A DNA stretch of 64,000 nucleotides from positions 18,981-82,980 of the forward strand of contig NZ_JACFYZ010000018.1 in NCBI RefSeq assembly GCF_015712065.1, written 5' to 3'. Positions 35,623 to 45,015 of this stretch are shown here, piece by piece. The position numbers and the translations under genes are program-made. The notes below the pieces were generated by a model, which searched no databases, was not told the DNA's origin, and worked only from the letters and a program-made list of their open reading frames with translations. Positions within the stretch are counted from its first letter, which is position 1; every line of letters starts with the position of its first letter. Source of the DNA: Ectopseudomonas chengduensis. Its GTDB lineage: Bacteria; Pseudomonadota; Gammaproteobacteria; Pseudomonadales; Pseudomonadaceae.

Positions 35623-37692
35623 TTATTCGTCGCCAGCCGAGAAGTCGTAGTCCATCGACTGGCTCGGGCCCTGCAAGTAGTAGCCTTGAATGAAGTTGAC
35701 CCCGGCCTGCCACAGCGTGGCCAGTACGCTGGCACTTTCGACGAAGGGCACGATGGTCAGCTTGGCCTGGGCATGCAGGCTGCTGAGCAAGGTTTTCAGC
35801 GCTTCCTGGTTCTCTGCATTGCTCAGGTCCTGGGAGAACGAGCCATCGACTTTGACGAAGTCCACTTGCAGGTGCTTGAGCGTGTTGAATGGGTTCAGCG
35901 CGCAGCCGAACTGGCTCAAGGCCACCTTGCAATGCAGTTCCGCCAGGCCCTGGGTCAGCGCCTTGGCCTGTTTCAGGTAGGCGATGGCGTCCGGTTCGCT
36001 GAACTGGAACACCAGCGAGTCCGACGGCAGGCGCGCGGCTTTGAGTGCCACGCTGAGCCAGGGCAGCAGCGTCTGGTCCTGCAGGCTGGCGCTGGACAGG
36101 TGTACGAACAGACGGGTGTTATGGCCTCTGGAGCGGTGATCGGCCAGTAGCTTGATCGAGTTGAGGATTACCCAGCGGTCGATCTTCTCGCCGAGGCCGG
36201 CATCCTTGGCGGCGGCGAGGAATTCCATTGGCGGCACCTCTGCGCCCTGCGGATTGAGAAGGCGCAGTAGCACTTCGTAGTGTTCGTGAGCATCGCCACG
36301 CAGGCTGATGATCGGCTGGAACAGCAGTCGGAAGCTGTTGTTCTCCAGTGCCTGCTGCACCATCGCCAGCAGGCTGCCGCGGTTGGCTGCTGCGGCGAGT
36401 TCATCGGCCGGGTTGAACACTTTGATGGCATTGCCGTCACTGAGCTCGTCGGCGCAGCGGTGCGCGCGATCGAGGACTTCCTGCGCCTTGGCGGTTTTCT
36501 CGCTAAGGCCGGCGACGCCAATCGACAGCGTGGTCTGCGCGGTGCGGCCGCTGACATCGAACAGGTGGGCTTCGACTTTTTTCAGCAGGGGCGCCAGGCT
36601 GGCTTGGCACTGCTCGGGCGTCTGGCCCGGGAGCAGGGCGGCGAACACGTCGTCACCGAAGCGGGCCAGTTGGGTATCCGCCGGGAAATGTGCGCGCAGC
36701 AGACCGGCCAGGTCGGTGAGCAGCAGGTCGATGCCGGCCAGGCCGATCTCGCCCTGCATGCTGGCATAGCGGTCGACACGGATGTACGCCAGGGTCGAGG
36801 GCTGACCGGTGTTGACGGCGCGCTCGGCGGCGTTGTCCATCAGCTCGAGGAAGTGGTTGCGGTTGAACAGGCCGGTGACCAGATCCTGGCTGCTGATCTC
36901 GCGCAGTTTCTCTTCCAGTTCGGCATTGGAAGTTTCCGCGCGGATCACCACCTGAATGCACGGTTCGCCATCATAGGTGGCGGGGGAAAAGGTCATTTGC
37001 GCGGCGAAGCTGCTGCCATCGGCACGTACGCCCTGGCAATTGAGCTCGGCATTGCCTTCGGCACTCTGGTAGTTCTTCAGGAAATCCTTGAACGCAGCGT
37101 GATCGGCACTGGCGATCAGGTCGATCATCGGCATGCCTTCCAGCTCATCACCATCCTCGTAGCTGAACAGCTCGAGATAGGCACGGTTGGCGTAGATGTG
37201 CATGCCGTCGTGGACGTAGGTGATGGCGTCTACCGAGCTTTCCAGCAGCAGCTGGCAGCGCTTCTCCGCTTCGCGCAAGGCCACTTCGGCGGCACGGCGG
37301 GCGCGACGTTCCTCGAGGTTGGCCAGCTCGCGCTTGGCCACCAGCACCAGACGTTCGTCCTCGCCTTGCGGCAGGGCGTCTTGCGCGCCGAACAACAGGG
37401 CTTCGGTGATGATCTCGGAATCGTTTCCCTCGACCAGCTGGATGACGGGGATGTCCTTGGCCTGACGGCGGATGGCACTGATCGCCTCGCCAGGCTCGAG
37501 ATGCTCGCTGCTCGCTGCGCAGATCAGCAGGTCCCAGGTCTGTTGCAGTGTCTCTGCCAGGTCTTCGCTAGATGTCAGACGATGCACACGAGTGGCATGC
37601 CCGGCGTTGCGGAACAGACTGACTAGGCGCTCTGCTTCGTTCTGCGAATCTTCGAGAATCAGCAGGCGGATGGTTTTTTTTTCGATGGCCAT
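35623..37692 (-). CDS. fimX: FimX-type c-di-GMP receptor (degenerate REC–PAS–GGDEF–EAL)
   Basis: A 689-residue modular protein: receiver-like domain (1–120, phosphoacceptor region DLLICAA without a proper Asp), PAS (about 145–255), degenerate GGDEF (GDDVF at 346–350) and degenerate EAL (EVL at 473–475, QPIISL at 459–464). P. aeruginosa FimX has the same losses; it does not make or cleave c-di-GMP but binds it through the EAL domain to control type IV pilus assembly and twitching. The next minus-strand gene upstream encodes a PilZ-like protein. A run of nine A residues covers codons 4–7. The neighbour serB on the right and psd on the left match P. aeruginosa order. Confidence 0.92.
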   Translation of the reverse strand: MAIEKKTIRLLILEDSQNEAERLVSLFRNAGHATRVHRLTSSEDLAETLQQTWDLLICAASSEHLEPGEAISAIRRQAKDIPVIQLVEGNDSEIITEALLFGAQDALPQGEDERLVLVAKRELANLEERRARRAAEVALREAEKRCQLLLESSVDAITYVHDGMHIYANRAYLELFSYEDGDELEGMPMIDLIASADHAAFKDFLKNYQSAEGNAELNCQGVRADGSSFAAQMTFSPATYDGEPCIQVVIRAETSNAELEEKLREISSQDLVTGLFNRNHFLELMDNAAERAVNTGQPSTLAYIRVDRYASMQGEIGLAGIDLLLTDLAGLLRAHFPADTQLARFGDDVFAALLPGQTPEQCQASLAPLLKKVEAHLFDVSGRTAQTTLSIGVAGLSEKTAKAQEVLDRAHRCADELSDGNAIKVFNPADELAAAANRGSLLAMVQQALENNSFRLLFQPIISLRGDAHEHYEVLLRLLNPQGAEVPPMEFLAAAKDAGLGEKIDRWVILNSIKLLADHRSRGHNTRLFVHLSSASLQDQTLLPWLSVALKAARLPSDSLVFQFSEPDAIAYLKQAKALTQGLAELHCKVALSQFGCALNPFNTLKHLQVDFVKVDGSFSQDLSNAENQEALKTLLSSLHAQAKLTIVPFVESASVLATLWQAGVNFIQGYYLQGPSQSMDYDFSAGDE

Positions 37693-37754
37693 AGAGGGGT
37701 CATTACCGCGCCGAACGGACGCGAAAAGGCGACAAATGGTGAATTCGCCGGAGC

Positions 37755-39557
37755 CTACAGCGACTTCCAGAGCGAGTCAAAATCTTCCTCCCCTGCAGGC
37801 TTCTGGCTTTGCGAGGCTGTGACCGGTGTCCCGGGCGCACCTTCTTCTTCGCCTACGCGGCGATACTCGAACTGGCTGAAGCTGCCGGTGCTGACCTGTC
37901 TGCGGGTGAGCAGTGCGCGGTGTTCTTCGCCGTGGTCGTTGATCAGGACCTTGCTGCCCTCCTGGAATGGCAAGCGCGGCGTGATCAGGCTGGCAGGACG
38001 AGAAATAGCGCTGATTTCCGGTAGCAGCAGGGCGCGCAGAAACTGGCTGTTCTGCTCGGCTTTGCGCAACAGTTGCAGGCCGCAGGGGCGCGCGTGCGGT
38101 GCGATCAGCTCGATACCCATCTGCGTGCCGCCGCCGCGCACCTGGCGAATCCAGCGCACGATGGCCACGCTCCAGCCCTGGCTGGGGTTGTCTTGTACGC
38201 CTAGCAGTTCACCTGCCTGCAGTTGGCTGGGGACGTCCTTGGGCCAGGACAGGCAATAGCCACCTGGGCTGTGATTGACGATGGGCAGGGGGAAGGTCGG
38301 GTAACTCTCGCCATTGTTCTCAGGCTGCGCCTGTTCACCGGGGGTTACCTTGGTGTACTGAATCTCTTCGAAGTGGATTTCGTCAGCCGCATTGCGCTGG
38401 GCATCGAAGGCGTTCGACCAGACATCAGGCTCGCCCGTGGACGGCTTGAATACCGCAGCGCCCAGCTCTACCGGGCGTTTCAGTACTTCAGCGAACGAGC
38501 AGCGTCCGGAGAGGAAGAAATGCAGCGCGGTCATACCGATGCACAGGGTCAGGCTGCCTTGCCCCGGCGTGCGCTGGAAGGTGCGCTCGGCGATGTCGCC
38601 CCAGGCTGCGGCAACGTGCTGTAGCAGATCGAGGGTAATGCCCTCCGGAATCATCAGGCGCGATTTGCTGCGCTCTTCTTCGGGGAGTTCCAGGTATTCC
38701 TTGATGGCATCGACCAGCGGCTGCGTATCGATGCCCAGCAGGTTGTGCAATTCGCTGCTCTGATACAACGACTTGTAGCGCGGCGGGCCGTCGACCTGCG
38801 GCGCCAGCACGAACAGGCTGTCGGCATGATCGCCTGGCTGCAGCTTGACCAGTGCGCTCCAGGGTTCCAGCGCTTGCGCCAGGCGGGCGATGCCGTTCTG
38901 GCGCATCTGGTTGGTGCGCGCGCAGCCGAGTAGCAGTGCGGTCACGTAGGTCTGCTCGGTGCTCAGGCCCTGAGTATGGCGTGCCAGTGGGTCGCGAATG
39001 ACCTGACGCTGCAGGCGCTGCTCGCAGGCAATCTGATAGAGCTGGTGCAGCTCCAGCCAGAGCCCTTCCGGAACCGGGCAGTAAAGCTGACTGGCACGAA
39101 TCAGCGGACTGCACAGGCTGTGGCTGGCGCGTTGCAGGGAGACGGCGAGCAACTGGTCGCGATCCTTGCCGCTGCGGGCGATCACGCGGGAAATGATCAG
39201 CTTGTAGCCGACGGCCAGGTGGTTCTGCAGCGCCTGGCACAGATTGGCCACCTTGCGCGGGCGCTCGTCGAGAACGATGGCCTGGTTGAGAAAGTGACGC
39301 TCCAGGTGTTGGCAGACGAAGCTGACTTCCGGGCGCAGCAGTTCGAGCAACTGCAGGCGATTTTCCGAAGGGGTGAGGAATTGATTGAGTTCCACCAGGC
39401 TCTGATACAACTGACGTGCGGTTTCACCGATGTTCGCCTTGGGCAGGCCTGCGATCCAGCGTTTCAGATCGCGGGGGCTGCCGTCGCAGAAACTGAGGCT
39501 CTGCTTGCTCGGCGTGGGAACGCGCAACAGTTGAAGGTGGGTACTCTGTCTATCCAT
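37755..39557 (-). CDS. Large protein with degenerate C-terminal PilZ domain
   Basis: A 600-residue soluble protein. The first 400 residues are mostly helical and unassigned. Residues about 415–520 resemble PilZ: VNHSPGGYCL (Asn428) matches the D/N-x-S-x2-G c-di-GMP motif and VRWIRQVRGGGTQMGIELI the following strand pair, but the RxxxR arm is not visible upstream (YPTFPLPIVNHS instead). It ends 63 bp before fimX on the same strand and corresponds to PA4958. The start chosen is ATG 39557; the frame is open to 39647. It may bind c-di-GMP weakly or act as a scaffold in the FimX pathway. Confidence 0.7.
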   Translation of the reverse strand: MDRQSTHLQLLRVPTPSKQSLSFCDGSPRDLKRWIAGLPKANIGETARQLYQSLVELNQFLTPSENRLQLLELLRPEVSFVCQHLERHFLNQAIVLDERPRKVANLCQALQNHLAVGYKLIISRVIARSGKDRDQLLAVSLQRASHSLCSPLIRASQLYCPVPEGLWLELHQLYQIACEQRLQRQVIRDPLARHTQGLSTEQTYVTALLLGCARTNQMRQNGIARLAQALEPWSALVKLQPGDHADSLFVLAPQVDGPPRYKSLYQSSELHNLLGIDTQPLVDAIKEYLELPEEERSKSRLMIPEGITLDLLQHVAAAWGDIAERTFQRTPGQGSLTLCIGMTALHFFLSGRCSFAEVLKRPVELGAAVFKPSTGEPDVWSNAFDAQRNAADEIHFEEIQYTKVTPGEQAQPENNGESYPTFPLPIVNHSPGGYCLSWPKDVPSQLQAGELLGVQDNPSQGWSVAIVRWIRQVRGGGTQMGIELIAPHARPCGLQLLRKAEQNSQFLRALLLPEISAISRPASLITPRLPFQEGSKVLINDHGEEHRALLTRRQVSTGSFSQFEYRRVGEEEGAPGTPVTASQSQKPAGEEDFDSLWKSL

Positions 39558-39724
39558 CAAACTCGGATACTCCGGCCACGCAATACCAAGCGGCTCTAGT
39601 AATAGTCTTTCGAACTCTAGCAGTATCTGCCTGTGCTGGCAGCCCATCCGCGCGGACGGCCTGCCTCGCCAGAGTACGGATCTATGACCGAACGGTCGAG
39701 ATGCGGGTTCCTTTTCTCAGCGGC

Positions 39725-40585
39725 TCAGTTCTGAACCGTGCCCATCAGCTGGCCCATGCGCACTGCGCTGCCTGCGCCCAGCTCCTGGGCCCATTGCACC
39801 TGATTCGGGCCGAACAGGACGATGGCAGTAGAGCCCAGTTTGAAGCGGCCCATTTCTGCGCCCTTGGCCAGTTCGATCGGCCCGCGTGCTTGCGCGTCAT
39901 AGCGGGTGCTCTTCAGCTCGCGCTTGGGTGGCGTGACCAGGCCGGCCCATACGGTTTCCACGCTGGCAACGATCATCGCGCCCACCAGTACCACGGCCAT
40001 CGGCCCGCGCTCGGTGTCGAACAGGCAAACCACGCGCTCGTTGCGGGCGAATAGTTCCGGCACGTTTTCCGCGGTGGTCTGGTTGACCGAGAACAGGCGG
40101 CCCGGCACGTAGATCATCTCTTTCAGCGTGCCGCCCAGCGGCATATGGACGCGGTGGTAATCCTTCGGCGAGAGGTACACGGTGGCGAACTGGCCGCCCA
40201 TGAACGGTGCTGCACGTTCGGCGTCGCCGCCAAGGAGTTCGACCGCGCTGAAACTGTGACCCTTGGCCTGGAAGATGCGGCCGTGCTCGATGGCGCCGAG
40301 TTGGCTGACTGCTCCGTCGGCCGGGCTGAGAATGGCCCCGGGAGTTTCATCCAGCGGGCGCGCGCCGTCTTTCAGAGCGCGGGTGAAGAACGCGTTGAAA
40401 TGTTCGTAAGCACGCAGGTCCTCGACTTGCGCTTCGCTCATGTTGACCTGGTACTGCTTGGCGAACCACGAGATCAGCGGATTCTTCAGCCAGCCGATAC
40501 GGCATTCGGCAACGCAGCCGATCAGGCGCGAGAGCAGGTGATGAGGCAGCAGGTACTGGCTGAGGATAAAAAGACGTTGTTTCAT
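39725..40585 (-). CDS. psd: Phosphatidylserine decarboxylase proenzyme
   Basis: A 286-residue membrane-associated enzyme making phosphatidylethanolamine. The autocleavage motif LGST (GRFKLGSTAIVLF) near the C-terminus yields the alpha subunit with its pyruvoyl group. SPADGAV and KDYHRVHMP are the conserved catalytic-site segments. The start is ATG 40585, preceded by AAGGAAA; the longer open frame reaching 40711 overlaps rhdA. It lies downstream of rhdA with a 70-bp gap and upstream of the PilZ-like gene, so lipid synthesis and signalling genes share this minus-strand run. Confidence 0.96.
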   Translation of the reverse strand: MKQRLFILSQYLLPHHLLSRLIGCVAECRIGWLKNPLISWFAKQYQVNMSEAQVEDLRAYEHFNAFFTRALKDGARPLDETPGAILSPADGAVSQLGAIEHGRIFQAKGHSFSAVELLGGDAERAAPFMGGQFATVYLSPKDYHRVHMPLGGTLKEMIYVPGRLFSVNQTTAENVPELFARNERVVCLFDTERGPMAVVLVGAMIVASVETVWAGLVTPPKRELKSTRYDAQARGPIELAKGAEMGRFKLGSTAIVLFGPNQVQWAQELGAGSAVRMGQLMGTVQN

Positions 40586-40655
40586 CGTGTTTCCTTGAAG
40601 GTTCTGAACCGGCATTGGCGTGGCCAGGCCGGGTGCAACTGAATGGTCGACGGAC

Positions 40656-41471
40656 TCAGCGTTCGATGGGCGTGTCGGGCAGGTTGCCCCACTCGGACCA
40701 GGAGCCGGCATAGGCCTTCACGCGTGGATAGCCGAGTGCCTTGGCTACCACATAGCTGAAGCCGGAGCGGCGGTGAGTCTGGCAGTGGGTGATCATTTCC
40801 TTGTCGGGTGTGATGCCCAGGCCTTGCAGGATTTCTGCGATATCCGTGCGAATGCGCATACCGCGTTGCGGGTCCATGCCGGCGGTCCACTCGAAATGGG
40901 TGGCGCCGGGGATATGCCCGCCACGCGCTGAACTCAGTTTTTCGCCGCGGTATTCGTCCGCGCCGCGCACGTCCCAGATGGCCAGGTCGACAGCATTCAG
41001 GCGCGATTGCAGGTACTCGCGGGTAGCGGTGGGGGCATCGCTCAGCGTCAGTGTCACCTCGGTGCGGGTCACTGCTGGCGCTTCCTGGCTCAGTTCGAGG
41101 CCATCGCTGACCCAGGCCTGCAGGCCGCCATTGAGGAAGTGGTAGCGCTGATGGCCGATCACGTCGAGCAGCCAGATGAAGCGACCGGCCCAGGGGCCGC
41201 CCTCATCGTCGTAGACCACATAAACGGCATCCGCGTGATGACCGATATCGGCGAACAGCGCTTCGAGCTGCGCTCGCTCGGGCAGCAGCCCGGGGGCGGG
41301 CGGCAGGCCCAGTTGCGTGCGCTTGGCATCTACCCAGCGCGCGCCTGGGATGTGGCCGGCGGCATAGCGCGCTGCGCTGCTCAGATCGAGCAGGATCAGG
41401 TCGGCTGCATCCAGGCGTTCGGCCAGTTGGGCTGGCTCGATCACCAGTGGCAAGTTGTCGAAGGCGGACAT
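40656..41471 (-). CDS. rhdA: Thiosulfate sulfurtransferase (rhodanese) RhdA
   Basis: A 271-residue two-domain rhodanese. The inactive N-terminal domain is followed by an active C-terminal domain with the loop CQTHRR starting at Cys230, the position of the catalytic Cys in Azotobacter RhdA. The -CQTHRR- loop separates it from mercaptopyruvate sulfurtransferases (CG[S/T]GVT). It moves sulfane sulfur from thiosulfate to cyanide or thiols. ATG 41471 has an AAGGAGG before it. The genes on both sides (HDOD protein and psd) match PA4955–PA4957. Confidence 0.93.
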   Translation of the reverse strand: MSAFDNLPLVIEPAQLAERLDAADLILLDLSSAARYAAGHIPGARWVDAKRTQLGLPPAPGLLPERAQLEALFADIGHHADAVYVVYDDEGGPWAGRFIWLLDVIGHQRYHFLNGGLQAWVSDGLELSQEAPAVTRTEVTLTLSDAPTATREYLQSRLNAVDLAIWDVRGADEYRGEKLSSARGGHIPGATHFEWTAGMDPQRGMRIRTDIAEILQGLGITPDKEMITHCQTHRRSGFSYVVAKALGYPRVKAYAGSWSEWGNLPDTPIER

Positions 41472-41521
41472 GACGGCCTCCTTGAATGAAAAGAGGTCGA
41501 TTGTAGCGGAAACAGAGCGCT

Positions 41522-43045
41522 TCAGCGCCCGCGCCTGGAAAAGCTGCCCAGCGCGCGCTCGATGCACTGCACGGTCTTGGTAAAGGCCTGCAGGCTGACG
41601 TCATTGAGCGGTTGGCCGCCCTGGTCGGCCACGACCAGCATCACTACCCGACCGTTGTTGGCCACAGAGCGCAGCAGCAGATGCTCGCTGGGGAACAGGG
41701 CCTTGAGGTTGCCTGGCAGCAGTGCCGAAAACTGCGCCACGTTGCTGGGCGTCAGGCGCAGTTGTCCTGGCGCGCTGAGCAGGCGTTTCAACACCTGGCT
41801 TTGTGCCGGGTCGAGGCTCAGGGTGCTCGCGCTGGCATCGAGCCCCGCCTGTTGCTGGGTTTGCAGGCGGGTGTGCTGGCGATCGGCAAGAAGCAGCAGC
41901 ACGCGCTTCAGGCCGCAGGCCTGTAAGGCGTCGCGGGCGCAGGCAGTCAGCTGCGGCACATTGGCAAAGGTGCTGGGCTCGGCGAGCAGGCGTGCACAGT
42001 GCTGGCGCCAGGTGGCCAGGTCATCGCGCTTGGGTGGCGCTGCGGTGCTGACGGCAGGCTTCAGGCGATGGGTGTCCCATGGCCAGATCAGTGCCTGGGC
42101 CGGGTGCCAGAGTGCGTGATCGTGAATCAGGCGTGCGCTGCTCACGGCGTGCTGGTGCACTTCCTGTTGCAGCTCATTCAGAGGGATCTGCAGGTAAAGT
42201 CCGGTAAGACGTTGCCAGCGCAGGCTGTGCGCGGTATCCCAGGCGTGGTGGGCGGATACTGCCAAGCCGTTGGCCAGCAGCACGCAGTTGCTCGGATGGG
42301 TGAGCCAGTGGCGCAGGGGGATGTCGGCGTCGAGCATTTGCTGTTGATGCAGCGGATGCTCGTTGTCGCGAGCGATGTGCAGTGCCCGGACCAGTTGGCG
42401 ACGATCACGCTCGAGCAGGCGGTAGCCGCGCACGATCCATTCTGGCAGTCGCCAGCGCTCGGCCAGTTTGACGCACAGCTGGATCAAGGTGACGCCGAGT
42501 AGCTCTTTCTCGACTGCAGCGGGTCGCTCACCCTTGAGCAGTACACGTTGCTCCCAGGCCTCGAACAGCTGCGGATGGGCGCACAGCAATGGCCAGATGG
42601 GTGAAAGAAACAGCAGGCTGCAGCCGTGCAGTTCATTCCACAGGCGTGCCAGGCGTGCACCGAACAGGCCACGAGCCTGTTGGCTGGCATGCTGACTGAT
42701 CAGCAAAATCTGCTTGAATGCTAGAGGGATGTCGCTTTCTGGCAGGGCAGGCGCCTGGCTGAGAAGGGCTTCGCAGCGGCTCAGGCCGAGGCGCGACAGC
42801 GCGGTTTCGACGCTCTCGGCTGGATCACTGAGGCTGTTGCTCGATTGGTTTGCCTCGCGCAGTACCTGCAGGGCGAAAGAGGGGCTGGACTCTATCGCCT
42901 CGGCAATTTCGCGCCAGGTCCGGCGACTGTCTGCCAGGATGCGACGCAGGCGCACATGCTGCTGCTGCTCGATAGGCAGTGGCAACTTGCCCAGATGTTG
43001 GACCCAGGCGTCCAGAGTGCGTGGCAGAGACTTTGACGTCGGCAT
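41522..43045 (-). CDS. HDOD-domain protein
   Basis: A 507-residue protein whose first 300 residues form an HDOD domain (REIAEAIESSPSFALQVLREANQSS, VETALSRLGLSRCEALLSQAP), the catalytically dead relative of HD phosphohydrolases found in bacterial signalling proteins. The C-terminal 180 residues look like a GAF-type sensor (RVLLLLADRQHTRLQTQQQAG, VVMLVVADQGG). ATG 43045 is chosen; the frame is open to 43141. It is the first gene of the minus-strand run ending with fimX and is divergent from motA, so its promoter region is shared with the flagellar motor operon. Its role is probably regulatory; partner unknown. Confidence 0.8.
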   Translation of the reverse strand: MPTSKSLPRTLDAWVQHLGKLPLPIEQQQHVRLRRILADSRRTWREIAEAIESSPSFALQVLREANQSSNSLSDPAESVETALSRLGLSRCEALLSQAPALPESDIPLAFKQILLISQHASQQARGLFGARLARLWNELHGCSLLFLSPIWPLLCAHPQLFEAWEQRVLLKGERPAAVEKELLGVTLIQLCVKLAERWRLPEWIVRGYRLLERDRRQLVRALHIARDNEHPLHQQQMLDADIPLRHWLTHPSNCVLLANGLAVSAHHAWDTAHSLRWQRLTGLYLQIPLNELQQEVHQHAVSSARLIHDHALWHPAQALIWPWDTHRLKPAVSTAAPPKRDDLATWRQHCARLLAEPSTFANVPQLTACARDALQACGLKRVLLLLADRQHTRLQTQQQAGLDASASTLSLDPAQSQVLKRLLSAPGQLRLTPSNVAQFSALLPGNLKALFPSEHLLLRSVANNGRVVMLVVADQGGQPLNDVSLQAFTKTVQCIERALGSFSRRGR

Positions 43046-43083
43046 ATTGGCTCGAGTCGAACTGGCTTTTGACCATAACTGGC

Positions 43084-43110
43084 TATAGTCTGGCGTATAA
43101 GCTCCGATAA
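43084..43110 (+). promoter_or_regulatory. Sigma-28 (FliA)-like promoter for motAB
   Basis: TATA at 43084–43087, exactly 15 bp, then TCCGATAA at 43103–43110. The FliA consensus is TAAA-N15-GCCGATAA, so 10 of 12 positions match with exact spacing. It lies 54 bp before the motA ATG. Confidence 0.6.
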
Positions 43111-43164
43111 TTAGAAGGGTTGTTTTTAATAACCCGTCCACTAGGCTCTACAAGCGTTTATTCC

Positions 43165-44016
43165 ATGGTAAAAATCTTAGGCATCATTGTCGTCTTTGGC
43201 TGTGTGCTCGGCGGGTTCATACTCTCGGGCGGGAAGTTCATGGCATTGGTCCACCCCTTCGAGGTTCTGATTATTGGCGGCGCGGCGCTGGGTGCATTCC
43301 TCCAGGCCAACCCCGGCAGCATGTTCATGCAGGTTTTCAAGAAATCGCTGAGCATGTTTGGCAGTCGCTTTACCCACGCTTATTACCTCGAAGTGCTCAA
43401 ACTGCTGTACGAGATCCTCAACAAGAGTCGCCGCGAGGGCATGATGGCCATCGAGGCGGACGTCGAAGATCCCAATGCCAGTCCGATCTTCAGCAAGTAT
43501 CCCGGTGTGCTCAAGGACGCGCGGATGACTGCGTTCATCTGCGATTACCTGCGCATCATGTCTTCCGGCAACATGGCGCCGCACGAACTCGAAGGCCTGT
43601 TCGACATGGAACTGGCCAGCCTCAAGGAGGAAGTGGAGCACCCGGCGCACGCCGTGGCCAAGGTCGCCGACGGCATGCCGGCCATGGGTATCGTCGCGGC
43701 CGTGCTGGGCATCGTGATCACCATGTCAATCCTGGCAGAGGCGGACAACGCGCAGATCGGTGAGAAGGTGGGTACTGCTCTGGTCGGTACCTTCCTCGGT
43801 ATTCTCGCTTCCTACGGTTTCTTCGGCCCACTGTCGAACGCGCTGGAACACGACGCCAAGGAAGAGCTGAACCTTTACGAAGCGATCAAGGCGACCCTGG
43901 TCGCTTCTGCCTCGGGCATGCCGCCGACCCTGGCCGTAGAGTTCGGGCGCAAGGTGCTGTACCCGGCACATCGTCCGAGCTTCAGCGAGCTCGAACAGGC
44001 CATGCGCGGCAGCTAA
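43165..44016 (+). CDS. motA: Flagellar motor stator protein MotA
   Basis: A 283-residue stator subunit with four membrane helices. N-terminal helices (MVKILGIIVVFGCVLGGFIL; FEVLIIGGAALGAFL) and C-terminal helices (MGIVAAVLGIVITM; GTFLGILASYGFFGPL) flank a large cytoplasmic loop with charged residues that contact FliG. With MotB it forms the MotA5B2 proton channel. The start is ATG 43165; it lacks a clear Shine-Dalgarno, and an ORF extending to 43120 would begin upstream of the expected motif. motB follows after three bases. Confidence 0.96.
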   Translation: MVKILGIIVVFGCVLGGFILSGGKFMALVHPFEVLIIGGAALGAFLQANPGSMFMQVFKKSLSMFGSRFTHAYYLEVLKLLYEILNKSRREGMMAIEADVEDPNASPIFSKYPGVLKDARMTAFICDYLRIMSSGNMAPHELEGLFDMELASLKEEVEHPAHAVAKVADGMPAMGIVAAVLGIVITMSILAEADNAQIGEKVGTALVGTFLGILASYGFFGPLSNALEHDAKEELNLYEAIKATLVASASGMPPTLAVEFGRKVLYPAHRPSFSELEQAMRGS

Positions 44017-44019
44017 GCC

Positions 44020-45015
44020 ATGGAAAATAACCAACCCATCATCGTCAAGCGGGTCAAGAAGACCGCTGGCGGACACCATGGCGGTGCCTGGAAGATCGCT
44101 TTTGCCGACTTCGCAACCGCCATGATGGCGTTCTTCCTGGTCATGTGGCTGATGACATCGGCCACTCCGGAACAGAAGAAAGCCATTTCCGGCTATTTCC
44201 AGGACCCGATCGGTTTCACCGAGAGTGCCAGTCCGTACGCCATCGACCTGGGCGGCACGCCTACGCCAGCGCCCGAGCGCACCCTCAATCCGGACATCTC
44301 CGAGACGCCGGAGAGTCAACCGGATGAGTCCGGCGTCAGTACCGATCAGATCGAAACCCTGGCTGAAAAGATGGAGCAGGAACGTCTGGAACTGCTGTTG
44401 CAGGAGCTGCAGAACAAGGTCGAAGAGAATCCCGAGCTGCAGCGTTTCAAGGACCAGATACTGTTCGAAATCACCCAGGATGGCCTGCGCATTCAGATCA
44501 TGGACGCCGAGAACCGACCGATGTTCGCTCTCGGCAGTGCCAACCTCCAGCCCTATTTCGAAGACATCCTGTTGGCCATGGCCGACACCATTCGCGCGGT
44601 GCCGAACAAGATCAGCATCAGCGGTCACACCGATGCCAAACCGTTCGTAGGGCGCGGCGATTTCGGCAACTGGGAGCTGTCATCCAACCGTGCCAACGCC
44701 GCGAGGCGCACGCTGGTGGCGGGCGGCTATCCGGACGAGCAGGTGGCGCGGGTGGTCGGCTATGCCTCGTCGGCGCTGTTCGACCGCGAGGACCCATTCA
44801 ATCCGGTCAATCGGCGCATCGATATCGTTGTGCTGACCAAGAAGGCGCAGCGCGCCATCGAGGGCGAACAAGGCGTCGAGGAAGGCACTACGCCCGCGTC
44901 GGGCGAGGCTCCGGCGGACGCGGCGAGTGAACCGCTAGCGCCAGAGCAGCTACAGCAGCGCCTGAATATCTTCGAAGAAGGCGCCTTGCAGTTCGATCAA
45001 CTGAATAATCAGTAA
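44020..45015 (+). CDS. motB: Flagellar motor stator protein MotB
   Basis: A 331-residue protein with a basic cytoplasmic N-terminus, one membrane helix (FADFATAMMAFFLVMWLM) holding the essential proton-carrying Asp30, a plug/linker region, and a C-terminal OmpA-like peptidoglycan-binding domain (SISGHTDAKPF, RANAARRTLVAGG, NRRIDIVVL). It anchors the stator to the cell wall. The last 45 residues form an acidic, proline-rich tail. Its stop overlaps the end of convergent rsgA by three bases. Confidence 0.96.
   Translation: MENNQPIIVKRVKKTAGGHHGGAWKIAFADFATAMMAFFLVMWLMTSATPEQKKAISGYFQDPIGFTESASPYAIDLGGTPTPAPERTLNPDISETPESQPDESGVSTDQIETLAEKMEQERLELLLQELQNKVEENPELQRFKDQILFEITQDGLRIQIMDAENRPMFALGSANLQPYFEDILLAMADTIRAVPNKISISGHTDAKPFVGRGDFGNWELSSNRANAARRTLVAGGYPDEQVARVVGYASSALFDREDPFNPVNRRIDIVVLTKKAQRAIEGEQGVEEGTTPASGEAPADAASEPLAPEQLQQRLNIFEEGALQFDQLNNQ

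Noticed and set aside
36280..37626. 448-codon frame antisense to fimX
   Set aside because: fimX domains are clear on the other strand; no start signal.
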